IMG/VR virus record: IMGVR_UViG_3300048837_000552
Coordinates: 1-50,238 of that record
DNA: 50,238 bases
Source of the DNA: a virus
Strand: one strand, 5' to 3'
In this document: in pieces, positions 7,886 to 17,187 of the stretch
Layout of the letters: every line of letters starts with the position of its first letter
Position numbering within the stretch: the first letter of the stretch is position 1
Made by a program: the position numbers and the translations under genes
The notes under the pieces: generated by a model
The model's input: only the letters and a program-made list of their open reading frames with translations
What the model was told of the DNA's origin: nothing
The model's database searches: none

Positions 7886-10800
7886 TTACTCCAGTGCCGA
7901 GATACGAGAATCCAATTCGGCCAGTTTCTCGTTGACTGTTTGATCCCCGCTATAAATGAGCGGAGCTTTCGCTGCTAGCTCATTCGTCAGTCCTGAAACC
8001 TTCGCTATGGTGAACCCTGTCACTGTTCCAGAATTAGTAAAATTAATGCCACCATTGGCAACAAACTGCAATTCCCCCTGGATCTGAAGCAGCGTGGATG
8101 TCGCCGTAAAGCATACAGTGGTTCCTTGCTTGACCTGCAAGGCTTCTGCGATGACGTAGGTGCTCAGCAGGGAGAGGACGGCTGACCCGTTTGTGATGAC
8201 GATTCCGCCGGCTGAGATATTAACCGAGTTGGCGCCCTTGACGAAGGCGGCACCAGACGCATTTAGAACGATGTACGCATCCGTGGAGGAGTTATTGATC
8301 CTCATTTCGCCAGTCAGGTTGATTGTCTTCGCCAGCAGGAAGTTCATCACCGCAGCTTCAAAGATGACGAAACCGCTATCCACGCCAAAATACGACGGGC
8401 TCAACCCCCACGTTTCGAGGTTGGTCAGCGCCTTCGCTGTGAGTTTCTTCTGCCCACTCTCATCCACGATGACAAGGCGGTCGCCGAGTAGCGGAGTGAG
8501 TTTGCCCGCAACAATGGTCATGCCATCGCCCAAATTGACCGTGATTCCTTCTGCGGTCCTGGTCACTCCGCCCGCTGTGGGTTCCTCCACCGTCAAAACC
8601 ACGTTGTCAATCAGCATCCGGCCCGAGGTCGCGGCGGCGGGCAGGAAGAATACCACCTGGAGCTTTGCAGCGTTCGCCGGGGCCGTGCCGGTCACGGTGT
8701 ATGAGGCATAGGAGTCTCCAGTGATTGTCGCCGGCGGGATGTCGCTGATGTAGCCGCCTGCGGCGTTCAGCCACTGCAAATACATGGACCCCGTCGTGTT
8801 CGTGTTCTCCCGCGCATACGCTTGCAGCCGATAGATTCTGCCAGGGGCCACATTGCCTACCGTCTGAGTGAAGTATCGGTTTTCCGATGCGGCGGGAATG
8901 TAGGCAGCCTGACCATCATAGGCATCAGTGGTGGTAGCGACGATGCCAGCGACGGGGGGGTCCCAATCGTTGAGGCCGGCGGCGAAGTTCCCATTCGACA
9001 AACCCCCGCCATCCTTGGTGGAAACCAACTTGCCGTCGATGATATTGGCGCCAGATCCCAATGTCGATGGGTCAATATGGGCAGCATCGAACCCCTCGCT
9101 CGAAGGAACCGCGATCGGGCCAACGATAACCGGAGTGCCAGGGACACTGTCCTGGTTGATCGGGGTCAGGCGGATCTTCCACCAGGTTGGATACGCCTCC
9201 ATCTTCCAGAGGGACGTGCGCTGCTCCGATACCCACTTAGACGTGCCGGCATCGAACACGCCTCGCGGATCAAGTCCACCCAAGTCGATCCACTCTTCCG
9301 AATCCGGCGTGGTCATCGCCTCATCGAGGTAGGGCATGGCATCCACCTCGATCCAGTAAATGCCGGCCCAGTCGTTCTCATCGTCGTAAATCGCCCGCTT
9401 GATGAACCCATACGACGGGACGCCATCTACCACCGCTGTCACGGCCAACGAGTTGTTAGCGTATGTCGAGGGTGGCGCTGGCGCCGCTGCGATCAGAGGG
9501 AGCGGAGCCTGCGAGTCAACCCAGTCCGTCGTTGTCCCGTCGGCATAGACCAAGCGCACGCTCGCTTTTGCGTAGCGCTCATATTCGGGAAGGGGCCTGG
9601 GCCATGCGCCCCACGTCCACGATTCTTGAGAGATCGGGATACGATCACCGAAGACCCGCCAATCGCCCTCTTGCGTTGTCCCGGCGTCTTCGTAAAAGAA
9701 CCCAAGCCGGGCCTGCCAGGAAACAGCGCCCGTCGCCGGGATCGGAGGGATGATCGTGATTTCAGACTGATAGGCCTCCGGGTGTCCGGGCGGGCTCTGG
9801 ATGGCGACCGAACACGCCATGCTCTGCGTGGGCTCAACCGGGACGCCCGCCTTTGGAACAAGCGCACTCGCCCCGCTGTAGACCCACGCGCCGCGCTCGC
9901 CGCGCTCGTTGAATGCACGCACACGGGACCAGAGGGAGACATCGGTGGCGTCCCGGTAGAACGGCGGCAGCGGCGGCGCACCAGGATTCACTTCCCGAAC
10001 GAATCCGCCATAAACGCTGCCGGCAGGAATCCAATCGCCGTCAGCGCCCGGCGGCGTGACTGAATCTCCATACGCCAACTCGTATTCGTACCCAACGGTG
10101 CTCCCGATGGGTGATGGGAGGGTCCAAAAAATACTGGCGTGCCAGGTGAGGGGACCTAAGACAACAACCCTCTGTCCGACGCCGGACGGAGGGTTGGGCG
10201 CAACCCCGTCACTAGGGTTCCCAGACAACTCACCACTCGTGATGTTGATTGTCCAGTAGGTTGTCAGCGACGCCTTAGTGTGGTCTTTGTACGGCTGCCG
10301 GCTGCGCTCACCATAAGAGGCGAGAAGCAGGTAATTGTCGCCCTCGACCAGATACCCGCGAGGGATGATGACATCGACTTCGCCGAGATTATCCGGCGGC
10401 GGGTCGGCAGGTGTCCCGGTGTAAGGCATCTGCCCGGACGCATACGGGCGCTTGGGGTCGTCTGCCGGCTCCCAAAATGCGACGACTCCTTGGAACTCGG
10501 GGTTGATCGTCGGGATTGCGCTACTGCCAATATAGGGAGGCGCGTACCCGCTATAGGGCGTATCCGTGCGGAGTGCCTGAAGGCGTAGATCTCCGTTGGC
10601 GAGCCACGTCTTGACCGGCGGCGCCGAGGACGTGACTGTGACGTTCCCTAACCCGTCATCCACAATCCCGGACAGGTAATCCGTGAAATCGAGCGTGATT
10701 GTCGCAAATGGCGTGTACCCCGCCGGCGCGGGCGGGGCAAGCGCCGTGAGCCGAACGAGCCGGTTGGCGTACCCCCAAGAGCGAGATAGGGCGTAGATCA

Positions 10801-11680
10801 CCCATTTCACCTTGGGATCTACCAGTGACTCAAGGTAATCCATGGGCGGCACTGGAACGTCGAGTTTGGCCGTCCAGGTTTTCGGGTCAAGCTCCTGCGA
10901 TTCTTCGCTGAAGTGCCAGCCTTGCGGGTAGAGTTGGCCCGGCAGGGTGATATTCTCCGGGTCAACATCGTCCTCTTTTGGGATTTCGATGAAGACTTCG
11001 ACGCCAGCGAAGTTACCATCCTCCGGGGCCGTACCCGTCATCGTCACCAAGACCCGTCCGTCCTTGATCTCGAACGTCGCAGCGACATCTGTTGAGTCGG
11101 CAAGCGGAGTCTCCCCGACTGGAGTAGCCGCAGGGATTTCCACCACGACAGAGGGGGTAGCACCCTCATCCAGCGGGTTTGTGGCCGTAGCCGTCATCGA
11201 CGAAAGCCAAATCTGACAATCCCGATCGCCAGCAGCCGGCTGAGTCACCACCACGCGGACCATGCCCCACCCGTCCTCGTCCGGCTGGTAGGGCATAAAC
11301 CCTGCATCGACAGGCACGTCCGTTGATGTGTCCGGCATCCGGAACCAGGCTTGGACACCCCAAAAGGAACCGATCGGAGAGGGCGCCCGGTATCGCAGCG
11401 TCACAGCCGCCGTGATCCCATCGAAGTTGACTGTCTCCACGACTTCGATGTCGGTGACGTTTCCAGGGATGGCCCCACTGCCGATTGCTGCACCGATGGC
11501 GTTTCCGGCTGTCCCGCCAACCCGCCGCATCCGCCCCAGGTCGCTCCGGACAGACCTCACCTCATCCGATGACTTCGCAGCCCGTTTGAACAGATCCGCG
11601 ATGATCGAATTGATGCGGAAGACCTTGGGGTCCTCCATATCTGCCTTGGTGATGCGAGGGATCAGGCTCTCTTCGGCCAT
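7886..11680 (-). CDS. Tail fibre / host-recognition protein
   Basis: A 1264-residue protein. A short helical N-terminus (about residues 20-60) probably attaches to the tail. A long series of beta-rich Ig or fibronectin III-like segments follows (about 75-880). A carbohydrate-binding CBM4/9-like module, starting GNFAAGLNDWD and ending MLIDNVVLTVEE, lies near residues 890-1030. A repetitive C-terminal fibre part with Asn/Ser/Gly strands ends in a short helix that could trimerise. It would bind cell-surface glycans. AAGGTACTAG precedes the ATG at 11680. One palindrome copy (10175) lies inside. Confidence 0.8.
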   Translation of the reverse strand: MAEESLIPRITKADMEDPKVFRINSIIADLFKRAAKSSDEVRSVRSDLGRMRRVGGTAGNAIGAAIGSGAIPGNVTDIEVVETVNFDGITAAVTLRYRAPSPIGSFWGVQAWFRMPDTSTDVPVDAGFMPYQPDEDGWGMVRVVVTQPAAGDRDCQIWLSSMTATATNPLDEGATPSVVVEIPAATPVGETPLADSTDVAATFEIKDGRVLVTMTGTAPEDGNFAGVEVFIEIPKEDDVDPENITLPGQLYPQGWHFSEESQELDPKTWTAKLDVPVPPMDYLESLVDPKVKWVIYALSRSWGYANRLVRLTALAPPAPAGYTPFATITLDFTDYLSGIVDDGLGNVTVTSSAPPVKTWLANGDLRLQALRTDTPYSGYAPPYIGSSAIPTINPEFQGVVAFWEPADDPKRPYASGQMPYTGTPADPPPDNLGEVDVIIPRGYLVEGDNYLLLASYGERSRQPYKDHTKASLTTYWTINITSGELSGNPSDGVAPNPPSGVGQRVVVLGPLTWHASIFWTLPSPIGSTVGYEYELAYGDSVTPPGADGDWIPAGSVYGGFVREVNPGAPPLPPFYRDATDVSLWSRVRAFNERGERGAWVYSGASALVPKAGVPVEPTQSMACSVAIQSPPGHPEAYQSEITIIPPIPATGAVSWQARLGFFYEDAGTTQEGDWRVFGDRIPISQESWTWGAWPRPLPEYERYAKASVRLVYADGTTTDWVDSQAPLPLIAAAPAPPSTYANNSLAVTAVVDGVPSYGFIKRAIYDDENDWAGIYWIEVDAMPYLDEAMTTPDSEEWIDLGGLDPRGVFDAGTSKWVSEQRTSLWKMEAYPTWWKIRLTPINQDSVPGTPVIVGPIAVPSSEGFDAAHIDPSTLGSGANIIDGKLVSTKDGGGLSNGNFAAGLNDWDPPVAGIVATTTDAYDGQAAYIPAASENRYFTQTVGNVAPGRIYRLQAYARENTNTTGSMYLQWLNAAGGYISDIPPATITGDSYASYTVTGTAPANAAKLQVVFFLPAAATSGRMLIDNVVLTVEEPTAGGVTRTAEGITVNLGDGMTIVAGKLTPLLGDRLVIVDESGQKKLTAKALTNLETWGLSPSYFGVDSGFVIFEAAVMNFLLAKTINLTGEMRINNSSTDAYIVLNASGAAFVKGANSVNISAGGIVITNGSAVLSLLSTYVIAEALQVKQGTTVCFTATSTLLQIQGELQFVANGGINFTNSGTVTGFTIAKVSGLTNELAAKAPLIYSGDQTVNEKLAELDSRISALE
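10175..10186. repeat. Dispersed palindrome copy, TCCGACGCCGGA
   Basis: Inside the tail fibre gene. Here it is read in a different frame, as Pro-Ser-Gly-Val-Gly. Confidence 0.85.
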
Positions 11681-11730
11681 CGACTAGTACCTTGCGATCT
11701 AAAACCTTCTTCTATTCTACGCCCACTTCC

Positions 11731-14700
11731 CTATTTCTGAATCGGCATTTCATCCCACAAGTAGTGCTGCGCATACGGTGAGCGGGCATCCCCGGATAGG
11801 CTCATCGTCTCGATCCGGGTGGAATCCCGGTACAAGTAGAAGTGTTTCCCGGCCACATTCCCCTCAATCGTGATTCGGTAGCTGTGGCTCTTGTTCAGGA
11901 CCCCGGCATTGATCGCCGGCAAGTAGAATCGCTGAACGTCCCGGTATGCCTGCTGGGGCAGGATTTTCGAGAAGAATAGCACCCCGCCGTCGCGATAGAT
12001 CTTCACGGTGATAGCGCTCTCCGAGCGATACTCGAACCACGCCTGCTTCATGTACTTGAAGCCGTTGCTTCCGAAGTACTGCTCGAACGTATCAAAAAAC
12101 GTCTTCGCGCACGGCTCCCGCGTGAACTCATACTTCACGTCGAACAGTTGGTTTTTCCCGCTTGCGTGTGGAGTAAACCTTAACCCCACCAGACGCCCAA
12201 TCACCTGAGTATTGGTCATGTTGCTGATGAAGCTGTAGGTCCGCACACGGTCAACAGCCGTTCCTGTGTGCGTGAAGTTCGCCACGTTCACACCGTCCAC
12301 CCAAACACCGACACCACACGCCGTCCCCGCCGTATCCATGTCGAGCGTCACTGTGCGAAAGACCTTTTCACACATGTAGCCCAAGTCAGACGGCTCAGTG
12401 AATAGAATGGTGTCCGGCGGGCGCCGCTCGAACGTCATGTCGATGCCGAAAATCTTGAAGTCTGCGGAGGTGACGGTGGGCCGCAGGCGATACATCTTGC
12501 AGATCACTTCCCCGCCATCCGAAGTCCGCTTCACTGGGAAGCTCGGCTTGCTTCGCCCGGAGCCCGTCAACACGAACGAAGCCACGTTCAACGTCTGCAC
12601 GTTGCCACCGATGCCGCTGATCGTGTCGAGGTTCAGCGTCACAGTGGTCCCGTTCGTGTCGTACTCAACGATCAGTTGCTCCAGGCGCTTATCGAACGGA
12701 TAGCCGCCGTCCAGCCAATCCGAGGCGCGGCCCCTTTGAATCTCTGCTAGATCGAGGACCGTGAACGTGATCGAGTGCAGCGTTACTGGCGTGTTTTCGC
12801 TGGAATCCCCCTCGAATCGAAAGCCGATGGCGTAGGCTTCCTTCGCGCTGCCAGTATTGAAAGGAAGCGGAATCCGCCGCCGCCCAGCCGCTCCCGGAAT
12901 CGTGAGTGTCTGGTCTGGGGTGGAAGCGTTGAAATCATAGTAGATCTTGACGGTAAGTGTGTTGGCTGATTCGAGTTCGACAACGACATCCCCCCACAGC
13001 TTGTTCATGGACGGATTGCCCATGACATAAAATCCGGTCTGCGCCATGAACGGGATGGCGTGCCCGTTGTCCCGGTAGCCCACTTCCTCCTCATAGAGGT
13101 AGGCAGTGGTTCCGCCCGAGGTCAGAAACCTGCCGGCGAACAACCTGTCCTGGAACGAAAGCAGCGTTGACCACGCCGAGTACGTTGCCCCCTCCAGCGC
13201 GGGCGTGTTTGGGCACCATCGCCCGCCGCCGACCGGGTTATAGACCCACTTCACGGTAGATCCGTTCGTATCCCGGCAAACCAGATGGATCTCGCCCTGA
13301 TGGAAAGCCATCTTGACGTAGTCCAATGCCGCAAGTGAACGGTCCAGGGGCGCCCGCCCGTTCACCGTCTTCTTCCTGAAGAACCAGTCGATTTGCGAGG
13401 AGATCTTCTCCGCGCCGCCCCCGGCCCAACGATACACGCCATCGTCGGAAAGATAGTAAAGCTCGTTGTCCCCCCGACACCACCCACCCTCGCAGACGAC
13501 TCCGCGCTGTGCCGGCGTCTGGATGGGGTCTTGCATCTGCCCATTGAACACGCGCACAACGAAGATGCCGTGGCGGTTGAGGCAGACAACCTCCCCGCCG
13601 TACTCATCCAGCCCGAGGATTGGGTTAGATGGCGATCCGACCATGATCTGATGAACCGTCTCCATCCCGTCTGCGACAACCGGAAACGCCTCCGGACGGC
13701 CGCTCTTGCTCTTATAGAGAACGTGAGGGTTGTTCTGATCTCCAGCCAGGTACACACTCATGCCGGCCCGCGTCGAGAACCGGCACGGAACGCCCACGAT
13801 CGAACTGGTATTCAGCCGGATTGTGCCCGTGTGCGCCGCTTGAAAATTGACGGTGATATTGTTCCCGCTGAGGGATTGGACCTGAACCCATTCCGTCCGC
13901 TCGTTGTCCTGAACAAGGAGGCGCGTCCCCACCGTCAGCACTTGCTGCGCGTTCTGCCCAGCCGGCTGGATCATCGTCACAGCGATGGTCCGATTGCCCG
14001 TATTCCCATCCCCGGCAAAGGTCGCCATGAACGCTGTGGGCATCTTGCCCGTCACGGGTGGATCGTTATCGAACTCCAGGAGTTTCGAGTAAATCAGGTC
14101 TGAGTCGGAAAGGGTGTCGGTGAAAGTGGCTGTTCCGTTTGTGATGTACCCCACCAGCCGAAAATCCTGCCCAAGCGTGCCACCGCGACGGTAAATCCCC
14201 ACGGACCCGACTTGGGTATCCGAACTGGTGACGATGCCACTCAGCGAGACTGCCCGTCGCTCCACGTCCCGCATGTAGCGGCCCTCGATCATCAACGGCG
14301 ACGGGTTGCTCTCGTGGCCGGTGGCGTCGTTCCGGTAGGTGTACGCCCACTCATACGGCGCCAGTCCCGGCTTCGCGTTGTAGAGACCACTCCCGCCCAC
14401 CATCCGCAAGGAGGTGAAGGTCAGCGTGAGACTGGAATCCCCCACGGCTGCCGATTTCGCCCAAAGGCGAATCGCTTTCACGTTTGCCCATGTTTTCCCT
14501 GTCTGACCAGCGGCGCCAACGCGGGCGAATGCGTTCTTTGGAACGGAAACCTTGATGACGGGGCCGGTCCCTGAGTCATCAGCCCGAGAGAGAGGCAGTT
14601 CAGCCGGACGGCTCCGGTCGAACTCGTTGTCGGCCTCCGCAACGACAAAACGCACACTCCCGTCTGCCTCCGTCACTGGAACGAGCGAGGACCCGTAACC

Positions 14701-15600
14701 AAGGATGCCCGCATTCACAAGGACTGCCCGCGCCGCCGCGTCCGACAGCGGATTCCCGCCGGTTCCCGAGAGTGAGTTAGGAACGATCACCTTCTCGTAA
14801 TAATCGTTCCACTGGCCGGATGTGTCGCTAACCTCGAACTGAAGGATGAAGTACTCGAACCGCGATGGGTTTTTTGGCTGAATCGTGAGTTCTAACAGGT
14901 CCCCGGAGTCGTAGCCATTCCCGGCGCTTCCGCTTGGGGTCGAACTATTGAACTGCGACAAATCAACCGCCGACCCAAGTAGCGTGATGGCCGATCCTAG
15001 CCCGCCGGTCCCTTTGAACTGGAAGGACTCATCGGGGCTAGCGGTCCATGTCGTCGTCGAAGGCGTGTTCGCGACCGACAGCGCAACTTCGGCGGCAAGG
15101 GCCGGCGTCGGCGCCGCCGGCGGCGGCAAGATCCCCCAATTCTGAAATTCGGTCGTCACTGCCCCGGTATTCGTAAGCGCCGGGTCCTTCAGCATCCGGC
15201 TCGCAGCGATGAAGAGATGCGGACGCGCAGCCAGGCCGGCGTCCATCTTGACGGCGCTCCACCTCTGGCCCCACGCCGGCAGCGATGCGCTCATGTTCGT
15301 CGGGGCGCTGCCCAACTGATCCATCCGAACACGGTAGATGTCCGTCCCCTCGCCGATATACATGAACTGCTTGTTTTGCGCAGCCTCGACCTCGAACACT
15401 TCCAGGGTGTGAATCAACGAGCCGATCGCGGGACTCAACCTCGCACTCCCAAAGCGGCTGGTTAGGGTCCCTTCCTTGATCGACGTGCCGTTGAGCATGT
15501 CGTAGAATTGACCCTCCGTGAGGAAGTCGGAATCAAGTCGCTGGACGACTCCGCCGTTTTGGAATTTGACCGGGACCTTTCTGTAATCAGAATCAGACAC
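11731..15600 (-). CDS. Large tail nozzle-like protein
   Basis: A 1289-residue protein with a GTG start at 15600, with TAGGAG about 8 nt upstream. The middle third (about residues 600-850) has repeating beta-blades, with landmarks GDQNNPHVLYKSKSGRPEAFP, GLDEYGGEVVCLNRHGIFVV and DRLFAGRF. This is the propeller-like pattern of podoviral tail nozzle or stabilisation proteins (T7 gp12 and P22 gp10 types). Beta-sandwich insertions flank it, which makes it longer than T7 gp12 (794 residues). Position next to the adaptor-like genes fits a protein that closes the tail tube below the adaptor. The family call is by pattern, not by alignment. Confidence 0.7.
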   Translation of the reverse strand: MSDSDYRKVPVKFQNGGVVQRLDSDFLTEGQFYDMLNGTSIKEGTLTSRFGSARLSPAIGSLIHTLEVFEVEAAQNKQFMYIGEGTDIYRVRMDQLGSAPTNMSASLPAWGQRWSAVKMDAGLAARPHLFIAASRMLKDPALTNTGAVTTEFQNWGILPPPAAPTPALAAEVALSVANTPSTTTWTASPDESFQFKGTGGLGSAITLLGSAVDLSQFNSSTPSGSAGNGYDSGDLLELTIQPKNPSRFEYFILQFEVSDTSGQWNDYYEKVIVPNSLSGTGGNPLSDAAARAVLVNAGILGYGSSLVPVTEADGSVRFVVAEADNEFDRSRPAELPLSRADDSGTGPVIKVSVPKNAFARVGAAGQTGKTWANVKAIRLWAKSAAVGDSSLTLTFTSLRMVGGSGLYNAKPGLAPYEWAYTYRNDATGHESNPSPLMIEGRYMRDVERRAVSLSGIVTSSDTQVGSVGIYRRGGTLGQDFRLVGYITNGTATFTDTLSDSDLIYSKLLEFDNDPPVTGKMPTAFMATFAGDGNTGNRTIAVTMIQPAGQNAQQVLTVGTRLLVQDNERTEWVQVQSLSGNNITVNFQAAHTGTIRLNTSSIVGVPCRFSTRAGMSVYLAGDQNNPHVLYKSKSGRPEAFPVVADGMETVHQIMVGSPSNPILGLDEYGGEVVCLNRHGIFVVRVFNGQMQDPIQTPAQRGVVCEGGWCRGDNELYYLSDDGVYRWAGGGAEKISSQIDWFFRKKTVNGRAPLDRSLAALDYVKMAFHQGEIHLVCRDTNGSTVKWVYNPVGGGRWCPNTPALEGATYSAWSTLLSFQDRLFAGRFLTSGGTTAYLYEEEVGYRDNGHAIPFMAQTGFYVMGNPSMNKLWGDVVVELESANTLTVKIYYDFNASTPDQTLTIPGAAGRRRIPLPFNTGSAKEAYAIGFRFEGDSSENTPVTLHSITFTVLDLAEIQRGRASDWLDGGYPFDKRLEQLIVEYDTNGTTVTLNLDTISGIGGNVQTLNVASFVLTGSGRSKPSFPVKRTSDGGEVICKMYRLRPTVTSADFKIFGIDMTFERRPPDTILFTEPSDLGYMCEKVFRTVTLDMDTAGTACGVGVWVDGVNVANFTHTGTAVDRVRTYSFISNMTNTQVIGRLVGLRFTPHASGKNQLFDVKYEFTREPCAKTFFDTFEQYFGSNGFKYMKQAWFEYRSESAITVKIYRDGGVLFFSKILPQQAYRDVQRFYLPAINAGVLNKSHSYRITIEGNVAGKHFYLYRDSTRIETMSLSGDARSPYAQHYLWDEMPIQK

Positions 15601-15624
15601 CGCGTTCTCCTAGTACCTTTCGCA

Positions 15625-15636
15625 TCCGGCGCCGGA
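15625..15636. repeat. Dispersed palindrome copy, TCCGGCGCCGGA
   Basis: Non-coding copy in the 38-bp gap between the first adaptor-like gene and the nozzle-like gene, about 25 bp upstream of the GTG. Confidence 0.85.
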
Positions 15637-15638
15637 CG

Positions 15639-16265
15639 CTACCCGCGCTCATCGAGCACGTCCTCCGACATGATTGCCTGCCCGAGGTTCACAATCTCGT
15701 CGATCCTCGCACGGCAATACTCCGCCCGAGAGCGGTCTTTCGCCTCGCCATCGGAACTGAAAATCTTCCGCAGAACGAAGTACTTCAAGTACGCCGCCAT
15801 TGAGTCCGGAACCAGCGGAATCGTGTCGCCAGCGAGCAACCCGGACGTAGCCGGTTGGACGGTGCAGTATGCAAGCACGGAGCCCGCCGACTCGGGAGTG
15901 GGGATCAGTTCAATGGTGTTTTTCGCGAGCTTGTCCTCGCGCCACTTGATCGGCACTCGCTCCAAAAGCCCCCGCCTGTCATCGCTCTCATCCAGATCAA
16001 AGCCCGTGCTTTTGTGAAGGTACTTGCCGTTCCAATAAACGTCCATCACCTCCATGTATTCATCAGGCACGGCAACGACCGCCTGCCCGGAGCCAACCGC
16101 AACCGTCACCATGTCCTTACAGATCCCCGTGCGCTGAAGAAGTTCACGCACGGCCATTGTCAGGTCCGACAGGAACCCGCTTTGCGTGTAGGCCATTGTC
16201 AGACCGGCATCCTCCAGGAGAACCTTGCAGACTTCGCCGTAAACCTTTGCGACCGTGTACGCCAT
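15639..16265 (-). CDS. Head-tail adaptor-like protein 1
   Basis: A 208-residue protein. The N-terminal helical part (VAKVYGEVCKVLLEDAG) and the middle beta element (VPDEYMEVMDVYWNGKYLHKST) resemble phage adaptor proteins that dock on the portal, as T7 gp11 does. The C-terminal helix (AAYLKYFVLRKIFSSDGEAKD...YCRARIDEI) is typical. It overlaps the next adaptor-like gene by one base (TAATG), and AGGAGAAG precedes the ATG. The role is inferred from pattern and position between portal-capsid and nozzle genes. Confidence 0.6.
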   Translation of the reverse strand: MAYTVAKVYGEVCKVLLEDAGLTMAYTQSGFLSDLTMAVRELLQRTGICKDMVTVAVGSGQAVVAVPDEYMEVMDVYWNGKYLHKSTGFDLDESDDRRGLLERVPIKWREDKLAKNTIELIPTPESAGSVLAYCTVQPATSGLLAGDTIPLVPDSMAAYLKYFVLRKIFSSDGEAKDRSRAEYCRARIDEIVNLGQAIMSEDVLDERG

Positions 16266-16906
16266 TACTTCTCCTGCTCGATCTCAACGAAAAAGATCGG
16301 GTTGATCTTCGCTTGGTATCGGCGCAAGTCTTTCATCCGCGAGAGGAAGGACTGATACTGCATCATTGCCGAGCGGGCGGCCATGCCGCCAGCTTTCAGT
16401 AGCAGCGAATGCACCGCGTAGAGCGTCAGAGCATCCTGAAATTCACTCGGGTATTGAGCCTCATCGCTGGAGCCAGCCAGAGGAGTTGGCTCCGCTACGC
16501 CAGTCACCGTGATCTGCCTGCCGCCAATCCCGTCGTAGGGGTGAATCGCGAACTTGTTCAGGCCCATCGGCACCCATCGCTCCACTGGAGATTGCTGCGT
16601 CTCTGTGGACTCCGCGAGCCAGTTCTGCCGCGATCGCCCCATCGACCGAAACGACGAACGCCCAAGCGGGCGGCCAAGGAAGGCCACCCGTGTCGGAATC
16701 AGAATCCCCGCCGGCACAGCGTAGACCGCTCCCGTATTGACGCTGGTTACGCTCGCCGTCGCCGAAATGAACCCAGTGAAGAGGTTCAGGACGCGAATGG
16801 CGTCATTGATGGCGTCATCCACTTCGGCTTGCGTATAGAAGACAGTGTTGTCCTCAAGGTGCGAATACACCTGAGCCCGCAATGCTTCCAGCGTGACAAC
16901 CGGCAC
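16265..16906 (-). CDS. Head-tail adaptor-like protein 2
   Basis: A 213-residue protein with a GTG start at 16906, preceded by AAGGGG. It shares the layout of its neighbour: N-terminal helices (ALRAQVYSHLEDNTVFYTQAEVDDAINDAIRVLN), a central beta part with a VPAGILIPTRVAFLG element, and a C-terminal helical pair (FQDALTLYAVHSLLLKAGG). This suggests a diverged duplicate or a second ring protein. A portal-adaptor-nozzle stack can need two ring components. The family is inferred. Confidence 0.6.
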   Translation of the reverse strand: MPVVTLEALRAQVYSHLEDNTVFYTQAEVDDAINDAIRVLNLFTGFISATASVTSVNTGAVYAVPAGILIPTRVAFLGRPLGRSSFRSMGRSRQNWLAESTETQQSPVERWVPMGLNKFAIHPYDGIGGRQITVTGVAEPTPLAGSSDEAQYPSEFQDALTLYAVHSLLLKAGGMAARSAMMQYQSFLSRMKDLRRYQAKINPIFFVEIEQEK

Positions 16907-16920
16907 TCAGAACCCCTTCC

Positions 16921-17175
16921 CTAGTAGCGGTTCCGCTTGCTGAAATCGAACGTCTTCCCGCCGGATTCAGTCATCTCATTGAAGCGGCGGCGCTTACGAT
17001 ACGCCCGCTCCCAGTCTTCCGGATCAAAGTCCACAGGGTCGCCCGGACGACGCGCATCCTCTGCGGCCCGGTCCTTCGCTTCCTGCTCCAGATAGTCACC
17101 CATCGGGTTGCAGGCGCCCACATCTTCCGGTGAAGACATCGACTCCGCCAAATGATCGAACATCGACTTCGCCAT
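16921..17175 (-). CDS. Hypothetical acidic-basic small protein, 84 aa
   Basis: The ATG at 17175 is preceded by GGAGGAT. The sequence is very hydrophilic: an acidic first half and a basic middle (YRKRRRFNEM). No membrane segment or cysteine pair is visible. It lies between two adaptor-like genes in the structural operon, so it may be a minor head or joining protein. I do not recognise it. Confidence 0.6.
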   Translation of the reverse strand: MAKSMFDHLAESMSSPEDVGACNPMGDYLEQEAKDRAAEDARRPGDPVDFDPEDWERAYRKRRRFNEMTESGGKTFDFSKRNRY

Positions 17176-17187
17176 TGAAATCCTCCA